Assembly (NCBI GenBank): GCA_018350325.1
Contig: JAEVLN010000028.1
Location: 743,753 to 807,752 of the forward strand
Source: Globodera rostochiensis
Taxonomy: Eukaryota; Nematoda; Chromadorea; Rhabditida; Heteroderidae
Length of the DNA stretch: 64,000 nt
Reading direction: 5' to 3'
Shown here piece after piece: positions 55,151 through 64,000 of the stretch. The notes beneath the pieces were generated by a model. That model saw only the letters and a list, made by a program, of their open reading frames with translations. It ran no database searches and had not been told where the DNA came from. The translations under genes and the position numbers were made by a program. The first letter of the stretch is position 1. Each line of letters starts with the position of its first letter.

Positions 55151-56693
55151 GGTACGCTTTTGGGTGCAAGGGAATTTGAGGGCGCGCCCAATTTCAATTA
55201 TGCAAACAAAATTTTAAGTTTCCATTGTCGACACAGATGAACGTACTGTCTATGACAAATATGTTAAACCGGTGGGTGGCATTTCTGCTATATATTTTAA
55301 GCAGAAGTTTGGAAGATAGCAAAAAAAAATTGTGTCTGAACATTTCGCCGAGTAAGCCAAATCGGCCATTTTGCCGTTTGGCCGATGAAAGTTCCACTCG
55401 GCAAAATGTCGTTTTGGAATTTCTACTTAAAAGTCGTTTTTTCCTTAATTTTCAAAATAATCCCGCCCCCCCCCCTCCTCAAAGATCAACATTTTCCCTA
55501 AAATTTTATTTATATTTTATAAAATTTTCAAAAACAAATGAAAAATAGTACATTTACAATAATTTTGGCACTTTTTAGGGTTTTTGGTGAATATTTTAAG
55601 TCAATATTTCGCGGTTTTTAGTCAATAAAAATGGCACTTTCCTGTTTTGCGACCCCCTCACCAAATCTACTGAAAACATCAAACCGTGTATACTGTTTTA
55701 ATTCCGCACCCTCTGATAATTCCACACCCTCTAATAATTCCGCCCTTTCTGAGGAGGTTGAAAAATAATTCCACACCCTCTAATAATTCCGCACTTCCCG
55801 CCTCTCTAATAATTCCCCACCTCATTTAACGGCTAATTCAAAAAAGTCAATCTTTAGGGGTGCATTTCTGGAGTTTATTGCATTTTTCTTAAGGAATTTT
55901 TTTGAAAAAAGTCGGATTTTAGGGGTGCATTTTTGGAGTTTATTGAATTTTTTTAAGGAATTTTTCCAGAAGAAAATTTTTCTCCAAAATGAATTTAGGG
56001 GTCAAATTTTTGTGTTTTACCCAGGGGTCGTATCGAAAATTTTCAAAAATAAGGACAGGCCAATGAATGACAAGCTGTTCAAAATTTGGATGGAAATGCC
56101 CCAAAGTGAAAAATCAATATTCTGTTGGGACAAAAATTTTTTTTTGTGAGAAGTTGGAAGGAAATTAGGTGAAATGAAGAAGAATTTTCGTGATAGAAAG
56201 AACATATCGCCAAACAGTTGAAAAATAATTCCACACCCTCTGATAATTCCACACCCTCTAATAATTCCGCCCTTTCTGAGGAGGTTGAAAATAATTCCAC
56301 ATGTGGATTTACAAGAGTATATACGGTATCAGGGGTTTTCAAGGGTGCTTGCTGATCATGAATCCGGAAATATTTTTAAGATCTGACAACATCTAAGATT
56401 TTGAAAATCTATGATTTTTCTCACTTTTAATCACCAAAAACCGCTTTTATAGGTTTTCCTAGGGTTGGGGTTTGTTCGGCTTAGGCCTAAGCCAGGGGTT
56501 CGTTAGCTGATAGTGAGGCGGAGCAGTAATTTTGCTTACCGATTCTGGAGGTGTTGCCCAATTTTTCTGGAAAACCATTCTTTAACTGGTGCGAGACGGG
56601 ATTTTTTTTGTACTTCGCATATATTCAAAAGAATCGATAAAACTACAAAAGCGACGAGATTACTGTATATGTAATTTCTTTTCGTTTCCTTTC
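55151..56693. other. Spacer of the inverted duplication, left part
   Basis: No gene. A repeated block (ATAATTCCACACCCTCTAAT) occurs at 55695-55810 and 56225-56300. TTTTTAGTCAATA words at 55600-55640 resemble the interior of the element at 9121-9506. Confidence 0.5.
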
Positions 56694-57181
56694 TTAATCG
56701 CTTCCTCCCACTCGTCTTGAAACATCAAATTGATCCGTGTGGAGCACTTTTGCCCATTTCTCCCACACTTCTCGAAACATCAAATAGATTCGTAGAGCAA
56801 TTTTGGCATCCAAAATTGAGTCGTGTTCGCCCTGTTGGATGGGCTCCTCGCGCAGATGGAGAGCAGCAAGCTCTTGCAGCGAAGGAATTTTTTCCGGATC
56901 ATCGAGCCCTCTCCTCAACAATTTGAATTTGGCGGTGTCTCTGATGAGTTTTAGCGGGTGGGTGAAACCGAGGTACTGAATTTGAAAAAGCGTGAAATGA
57001 ACAGCAAACTCGAATTGATTGCCTTCACACTTAGGTCCTTGTCAAGTGAATGTCCGATCAAAATGTTGCCCGAGATCAGCATCTTAACCTCACTTTGAAC
57101 CTGCGCGAAAGGAACACCCGGATCCAAATCGCCGGCATTTATGCCGCTCGCTTCCGTTCGATAATCGACAATTGGTTGAGT
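56694..57181 (-). pseudogene. REXO4/ISG20-type 3'-5' exonuclease fragment
   Basis: Exons 57181-57029 and 56975-56694 (TAA), joined in phase 0. Reads VDYRTEASGIN, VPFAQVQSEVKMLISGNILI, GHSLDKDL, YLGFTHPLKLIRDTAKF, IPSLQELAALHLREEPIQQG and EHDSILDAKIALRIYLMF. These match Exo II (GHxLxxDL, DEDDh family) and Exo III (H-S-x-x-D-A) of REXO4-like RNA exonucleases, which trim rRNA precursors. The Exo I motif with its catalytic DCE should lie just upstream, but a hAT-like element starts at 57273 and no such exon is visible before 58.3 kb, so the catalytic domain is incomplete. Confidence 0.72.
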
Positions 57182-57272
57182 CTAAACAAAAAAAAGTGGA
57201 TACAAAACATCGAAGAAGTGCTTCTCTGTCTCTGTGTTTAATTTCTATTAGCTTTTGACATTTCGTCAAGAT

Positions 57273-58362
57273 CAGGGGTGGGTCGAAAGAGAAATTTTTC
57301 GAAATCGAAATTTTTTTAACCTCGAAATTATCGAAATCGAAACGAAAGAGACCCTTCGAAAGTAGAACAAAAATACTCTTTTTTTAAAAAAAATTTTTTT
57401 GCCCTTCATTAATTCGAATCATTGAATTTCAAAATTTATTGGATCGAGGGCTTTTGGCGAATAAAAATTCTATTTTTCTTTAGAAAAATGGTTGAAATGC
57501 AAAAATAACCCCGTATTGACAGACTTGTTGACAATTTTTTAAAGATTTTCAGTCCTTTTCAAGTAAAAAAATGAATTTTTGGATCAATTTCCCTAACAAA
57601 AACAAATCAATTTTAAAAAATTTCTCGGCGGCGCCTATCGGCACCGCCGACCCCCCCCCCCCCACCTTTTTGCCTTTTTAGTAAAATCGCACAATAACAA
57701 AAATTTCGCGAAGAAAGTATTAAAACAATTTTTTATCAATTTTAGATGGTTTTTCGGTTAGGGGGAGAAGTCGGCGGTGCCGATAGGCGCCGCCGAGAAA
57801 TTTTTTGAATCTTTGATTCAATTTGTTAAAGATTTGCAACCAAAATTGGAAAGAATGTGATGCTTTTTTGCATTAAAAAATTGAAAATTTTGACTCATTG
57901 TCCTTCCGAAAAACCACAAAATGAGGAAAAATCCTTAGATATCACAACCCTGGCTAAAACTAAACAAAATCAGGTCATTTTATGCGTAAGCCTTCAGGAC
58001 AAATCTTTAAAAAAATGACATTTCAAATTTTAAAGATTGGGGTATCCCAATTGTCCGTTCTCTAGTTTTTTTCCAATGATTTTTGGCGAAATTTAGTGTA
58101 AAGGGTAAAAGAAAATGTTAATGACATGGAGGGGGTTTGAACCTCCAACGGATTTTTGGTGACGGGAACACAGACCGATAAGACAACAATAACGTTGCCT
58201 TACGCACGAAAAATGTGGTAAAGTGTCTCAAAAAATAAAAAATTTTTTTGATACAATTTCTCTTTCGATAAAATTTCGAAGAATTCGTCTTTCGATTTTC
58301 GAAATCGAAACGAAAGAAAAACCTCGAAATTATCGAAATCGAAAGGTTTCGACCCACCCCTG
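57273..58362 (-). mobile_element. hAT-like element, 1090 bp, ending at the arm boundary
   Basis: Perfect 16-bp terminal repeats CAGGGGTGGGTCGAAA; contains the tRNA-like segment on minus (58123-58197) and two opposed copies of the GC-rich hairpin repeat (about 57625-57650 and 57770-57795). Flanks GTCAAGAT and CCCCCGGG do not match: the right target repeat is lost where the inverted arm begins. Confidence 0.88.
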
Positions 58363-58883
58363 CCCCCGGGGGGTGGGGTGGGGGAGGCTAATTAGGAAAA
58401 GAAGTCGATCTTTAGCGGTGTGTGTGCTTTGTTTATTGTCTTTTCCTCCTCAATGAGCATTCAAAATATTCTTCAGAAGAGTCAAAGAAACTTTTCTTAT
58501 TTTTATGGATTTTTTGATTTAATAATTTTCAAAGGGTTTTGATTTTCGGAGATGACCCCCCCCCCCCCCCCCTCCCACCGGCAGGCGGTAGAAATTCCAA
58601 ACCTTTTGTTAAGAATTTTTTATGAATTTGTGATTTTTCTAGCAACAAAATTGACTACCTTTTGACTAATGTGATAAGAAATTATGCATTTAAAGAAATA
58701 GAAGGTCCCCTAAAGTTTGAACATTTTCTAAAATACCCTAAAAATAAATTATTTAACTGTCCCTATGGGTACGCCTCGCTAAACTTCATTCCCATTGTGT
58801 ACCTCTGGCCAACATGTCCTCCTCCCCGTTCGGTCCAATCCCAACATATTCGCAATTAATGGCCAATCTCAAACATTATTGCT

Positions 58884-61800
58884 TTAAAATGAACGATCAA
58901 AACGCCTTGATTTTACTTGGGAACGTCGTTGTCCGTCGGGCGATTCGATGCACCGGCGCCACCACCGTTGGCATTCGACTGATTCGATGCACCGGCGCCA
59001 CCACCGTTGGCATTCGACTGATTCGATGCACCGGCGCCACCACCGTTGGCATTCGACTGATTCGATGCACCGGCGCCACCACCGTTGGCATTCGACTGAT
59101 TCGATGCACCGGCGCCACCACCGTTGGCATTCGACTGATTCGATGCACCGGCGCCACCACCGTTGGCATTCGACTGATTCGATGCACCGGCGCCACCACC
59201 GTTGGCATTCGACTGATTCGATGCACCGGCGCCACCACCGTTGGCATTCGACTGATTCGATGCACCGGCGCCACCACCGTTGGCATTCGACTGATTCGAT
59301 GCACCGGCGCCACCACCGTTGGCATTCGACTGATTCGATGCACCGGCGCCACCACCGTTGGCATTCGACTGATTCGATGCACCGGCGCCACCACCGTTGG
59401 CATTCGACTGATTCGATGCACCGGCGCCACCACCGTTGGCATTCGACTGATTCGATGCACCGGCGCCACCACCGTTGGCATTCGACTGATTCGATGCACC
59501 GGCGCCACCACCGTTGGCATTCGACTGATTCGATGCACCGGCGCCACCACCGTTGGCATTCGACTGATTCGATGCACCGGCGCCACCACCGTTGGCATTC
59601 GACTGATTCGATGCACCGGCGCCACCACCGTTGGCATTCGACTGATTCGATGCACCGGCGCCACCACCGTTGGCATTCGACTGATTCGATGCACCGGCGC
59701 CACCACCGTTGGCATTCGACTGATTCGATGCACCGGCGCCACCACCGTTGGCATTCGACTGATTCGATGCACCGGCGCCACCACCGTTGGCATTCGACTG
59801 ATTCGATGCACCGGCGCCACCACCGTTGGCATTCGACTGATTCGATGCACCGGCGCCACCACCGTTGGCATTCGACTGATTCGATGCACCGGCGCCACCA
59901 CCGTTGGCATTCGACTGATTCGATGCACCGGCGCCACCACCGTTGGCATTCGACTGATTCGATGCACCGGCGCCACCACCGTTGGCATTCGACTGATTCG
60001 ATGCACCGGCGCCACCACCGTTGGCATTCGACTGATTCGATGCACCGGCGCCACCACCGTTGGCATTCGACTGATTCGATGCACCGGCGCCACCACCGTT
60101 GGCATTCGACTGATTCGATGCACCGGCGCCACCACCGTTGGCATTCGACTGATTCGATGCACCGGCGCCACCACCGTTGGCATTCGACTGATTCGATGCA
60201 CCGGCGCCACCACCGTTGGCATTCGACTGATTCGATGCACCGGCGCCACCACCGTTGGCATTCGACTGATTCGATGCACCGGCGCCACCACCGTTGGCAT
60301 TCGACTGATTCGATGCACCGGCGCCACCACCGTTGGCATTCGACTGATTCGATGCACCGGCGCCACCACCGTTGGCATTCGACTGATTCGATGCACCGGC
60401 GCCACCACCGTTGGCATTCGACTGATTCGATGCACCGGCGCCACCACCGTTGGCATTCGACTGATTCGATGCACCGGCGCCACCACCGTTGGCATTCGAC
60501 TGATTCGATGCACCGGCGCCACCACCGTTGGCATTCGACTGATTCGATGCACCGGCGCCACCACCGTTGGCATTCGACTGATTCGATGCACCGGCGCCAC
60601 CACCGTTGGCATTCGACTGATTCGATGCACCGGCGCCACCACCGTTGGCATTCGACTGATTCGATGCACCGGCGCCACCACCGTTGGCATTCGACTGATT
60701 CGATGCACCGGCGCCACCACCGTTGGCATTCGACTGATTCGATGCACCGGCGCCACCACCGTTGGCATTCGACTGATTCGATGCACCGGCGCCACCACCG
60801 TTGGCATTCGACTGATTCGATGCACCGGCGCCACCACCGTTGGCATTCGACTGATTCGATGCACCGGCGCCACCACCGTTGGCATTCGACTGATTCGATG
60901 CACCGGCGCCACCACCGTTGGCATTCGACTGATTCGATGCACCGGCGCCACCACCGTTGGCATTCGACTGATTCGATGCACCGGCGCCACCACCGTTGGC
61001 ATTCGACTGATTCGATGCACCGGCGCCACCACCGTTGGCATTCGACTGATTCGATGCACCGGCGCCACCACCGTGGCATTCGACTGATTCGATGCACCGG
61101 CGCCACCACCGTTGGCATTCGACTGATTCGATGCACCGGCGCCACCACCGTTGGCATTCGACTGATTCGATGCACCGGCGCCACCACCGTTGGCATTCGA
61201 CTGATTCGATGCACCGGCGCCACCACCGTTGGCATTCGACTGATTCGATGCACCGGCGCCACCACCGTTGGCATTCGACTGATTCGATGCACCGGCGCCA
61301 CCACCGTTGGCATTCGACTGATTCGATGCACCGGCGCCACCACCGTTGGCATTCGACTGATTCGATGCACCGGCGCCACCACCGTTGGCATTCGACTGAT
61401 TCGATGCACCGGCGCCACCACCGTTGGCATTCGACTGATTCGATGCACCGGCGCCACCACCGTTGGCATTCGACTGATTCGATGCACCGGCGCCACCACC
61501 GTTGGCATTCGACTGATTCGATGCACCGGCGCCACCACCGTTGGCATTCGACTGATTCGATGCACCGGCGCCACCACCGTTGGCATTCGACTGATTCGAT
61601 GCACCGGCGCCACCACCGTTGGCATTCGACTGATTCGATGCACCGGCGCCACCACCGTTGGCATTCGACTGATTCGATGCACCGGCGCCACCACCGTTGG
61701 CATTCGACTGATTCGATGCACCGGCGCCACCACCGTTGGCATTCGACTGATTCGATGCACCGGCGCCACCACCGTTGGCATTCGACTGATTCGATGCACC

Positions 61801-64000
61801 GGCGCCACCACCGTTGGCATTCGACTGATTCGATGCACCGGCGCCACCACCGTTGGCATTCGACTGATTCGATGCACCGGCGCCACCACCGTTGGCATTC
61901 GACTGATTCGATGCACCGGCGCCACCACCGTTGGCATTCGACTGATTCGATGCACCGGCGCCACCACCGTTGGCATTCGACTGATTCGATGCACCGGCGC
62001 CACCACCGTTGGCATTCGACTGATTCGATGCACCGGCGCCACCACCGTTGGCATTCGACTGATTCGATGCACCGGCGCCACCACCGTTGGCATTCGGCTG
62101 ATTCGATGCACTGGCGCCACCACCGTTGGCATTCGGCTGATTCGATGCACTGGCGCCACTACAGTTGGCATTCGGCTGGTAAGCATTAGCGTGCAATTCG
62201 TCAACAAATCCGGCCAATCTGCGCATTCATTAGTGAATGCTTTGGCAAGTGCCTAAAAATATTTAATTTTAATTTAGCTTGTTTATTACGCATGCGAGAC
62301 AAATAATACTGCGCTGGATTCCGAGTCCCGGCTAATTAGCCTTATAAGTAGAGACCGGCAACTCAACCCAAACAAAATTTTGTACAAAATTTTTTGGGTA
62401 GTGACCAATACAAAAAATCCCAAAAAATTTTTGTTTTGGTTTTGGTCCGGACTCTACATATAAGTATATATTTGGGGTTTAACCTGAATTGCAAATATGC
62501 CCGGAAACTGGTTACACTTCTGGCAAGCATAAACATATTGCAGTTCATTTATAAGCCCCAAAAATAACCACTTTTTTATTGCAATAGTCATAAGTAGGGC
62601 CCGGATTCTTTTTCAAATTTTCAAACACCCCTAAAAATTGACTTTTTTAGAGACTAAAATTCTGCCAGCCCAAAAAATGGAACTTTTTAAAATTCTCATA
62701 TTTTAAATTTGCTTATGAAATGAAATTTTTATCACCAAAATGAATTTTAATAAAAATCACGAAAAAAAAAATTTTCGCCACTTACACGCCTAATTTGGAG
62801 ACTTTTTAGGAACTATTTAGGTAGGCCATTTTTAATGCCTATTTTGATGTTTTTAAGGAACTATTGAACTAACTATTTTGGGGTTTTTAGGAACTAAAAA
62901 TCCGGGCCCTAGTCACAAGAACGCTTTAGGAGGAGCATCTTTCAGATTGTTTTGCCGCTGAAAGTATTTAACAAACAAGATATAAATTCACAAAAAATTT
63001 TAATTACCGACCTCGACATTCTTCATAAAACCGTTGCCGTAACCAAACATTCCTTGAGCGCCTGTTGAAATTAAACGGCTTAGGTATGTCTTCCTTGGCC
63101 TTGTCATAACATTCCATGTTTTTAAGCTCATGCTGAATTGGGCCATCTGGTTTCTCGCCGGACAACACTTTTATGCCCTGGTGCAACATCCACTCGATTT
63201 TATTTAAATCTCGCATTGACATCCCCGCCTTTCCGGACAAAAGTTCTAAATTTTTATGTGTGGACAAACATTCTGCATCGTCAATTGTTTCTGCATATTT
63301 TAGAGCAATTTCTATTACAAAAAAACTGGGCTTTTTCAAATAAAATCAAAGGACGATCGAGATTTTTTCGATCAAAATCTCGAGACTTTGAGATCGTTTA
63401 ATTTTTTTCGAGATTAGCTTTCTAATGGCACCGCTTTCCGACTCAGTTCAACTTTTGCAGAAAGTATGACCGATTTTATAAATGTGTGACATTCTTAGAA
63501 TAACCCGTGAAAAAGCCAAAAATCTTAACATAAAGTCTCAAATTTCTTTCCTAGTGATCAAGTTACAGCTGATCGCGCCAAAACGGTCTAGCGCCGAACT
63601 GTCCGGTTTGATAATATCGGTCAGTCCCCAAGTCAGAAGCAATTAATTATCTTTTAAAAATTATAATACACAAAACGCACGTTTCAATCCATCTGTGAAC
63701 AGTGGGCAATAGGTCAAAAGTTTGTCAATAGCGTACTTGTCCCAGCTGATGACAGTATATCCAAATGTAGCCTTTATCGCTTCGGCGATATCGTTAAATC
63801 CGCCCTGAATTTGTGTGCACATTAATCAATAATCAAATAGAAATAAATGCAACGGCATATTGAAACTACAGATAATATATGTAGTTCTAAAATTATATTG
63901 GATACTTCCAAAAAGGTTTCAGCAAGTTTCTGAGCGCCTATATAGACGAAGAACATTCCACAGCCGATTTGTACAGCTCCAAAGAAAGTGATCACGCCAA
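58884..64000 (-). CDS. Repeat-tail gene, right-arm copy (83-unit tail), frameshifted, 5' partial
   Basis: Minus exons 64000-63906 (partial), 63804-63681, 63311-63012 and 62252-58884 mirror the left-arm gene. Two differences matter. A 4-bp insertion at about 63082-63085 (GACATACCTAAGCC for GACATAAGCC) shifts the frame in the third exon, turning it to PKPFNFNRRSRN. In the array a 1-bp deletion at about 61074 moves the frame from MPTVVAPVHRISR to ECQRWWRRCIESV for the remaining units. Either could be error or decay. If spliced around or translated downstream, the tail would exceed 1000 residues, because every frame in this direction stays open. I regard this copy as probably non-functional in its present form. 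Confidence 0.5.
58943..62178. repeat. 39-bp coding minisatellite expanded to 83 units
   Basis: 3236 bp = 83 x 39 minus one base. Units are almost perfectly identical; the variant units (GGCTGATTCGATGCACTGG and ACTACAGTTGG, plus strand) are confined to the last three, matching units 1-2 of the left arm. One unit lacks a T (CCACCGTGGCATT) at about 61074. Open frames over 1000 codons on both strands are consequences of the 13-codon period. Confidence 0.97.
62349..62456. mobile_element. Mirror copy of the 108-bp hAT-like element
   Basis: Inverted counterpart of 53813-53920, flanked by CTTATAAG and CATATAAG. Confidence 0.8.
62595..62911. mobile_element. Mirror copy of the 317-bp hAT-like element
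   Basis: Inverted counterpart of 53358-53674 with TAGGGCCCGGATT ends and GTCATAAG / GTCACAAG flanks. Confidence 0.85.

Larger units (their letters stand above)
58365..64000. repeat. Right arm of the large inverted duplication (continues beyond window)
   Basis: Mirror of 52259-55150, with the same hAT-like insertions, exons and C-rich edges. It differs by the much longer array, a 4-bp insertion at about 63083, and scattered single bases. Confidence 0.93.

Noticed and set aside
58814..62256. Plus-strand open frames of 757 and 1102 codons across the 39-bp array
   Set aside because: They arise because the repeat period is 13 codons without stops in several frames. The upstream exons, splice sites and silent-site pattern support the minus strand.
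52259..64000. Calling the inverted arms an assembly artefact
   Set aside because: Possible, but the arms differ in array size, a 4-bp insertion, a 1-bp deletion and scattered bases, so I kept them as real pending long reads.

Overview
The window is nuclear DNA of a nematode, most likely a plant-parasitic cyst nematode (Globodera/Heterodera type). The sequence is AT-rich, genes are broken by many short GT-AG introns, and U1, U6 and 5S genes have nematode-like sequences. Nematode-type chemoreceptor remnants (Srsx-like, Srt-like), cyst-nematode-style SPRY fragments and a lineage-specific F-box-like gene fit the same assignment. This is inference from the sequence alone; no database was searched.

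Layout. 1-390: 3' end of an animal haem peroxidase gene. 1138-2532: complete five-exon F-box-like gene. 2731-4243 (minus): divergent importin-alpha-like ARM-repeat gene with a GC-rich insertion between two exons. 6749-8680: first of three related secreted cysteine-rich genes built of very small phase-0 exons; the others are at 16732-17509 (plus) and 35122-36509 (minus), each with a conserved upstream block. 9525-13790 (minus): cytochrome P450 gene invaded by two hAT-like elements. 19858-20711 and 24889-25689: broken chemoreceptor genes. 26543-26836: MATH-domain remnant. 21627-34334: RNA-gene district with two U1, a rearranged U6 and two 5S copies, among hAT-like elements and short tandem repeats; a second, normal U6 lies at 50768. 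39093-43074: large multi-exon secreted-protein gene, family not recognised. 46025-46606 and 51707-51957: SPRY fragments in inverted orientation. 47.2-49.7 kb: tandem duplication carrying a small secreted-protein gene whose third copy lies inverted at 31.8 kb. 52259-55150 and 58365-64000: arms of a large inverted duplication, each carrying a gene whose last exon holds a 39-bp coding minisatellite, 12 units in one arm and 83 in the other. The 3.2-kb spacer holds a truncated REXO4-type exonuclease gene and a hAT-like element ending exactly at the arm boundary.

Common themes. At least ten non-autonomous insertions have short terminal inverted repeats and 8-bp target-site duplications readable by eye, the hAT signature. 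A dispersed repeat with a GC-rich hairpin recurs about ten times. The most novel objects are the micro-exon secreted gene family and the coding minisatellite, where variants between units are synonymous in one frame and so identify the likely translated frame.

No operons, CRISPR arrays or spliced-leader RNA genes were seen. Gene models are hand-built from splice sites, phase and family resemblance and have no transcript support.
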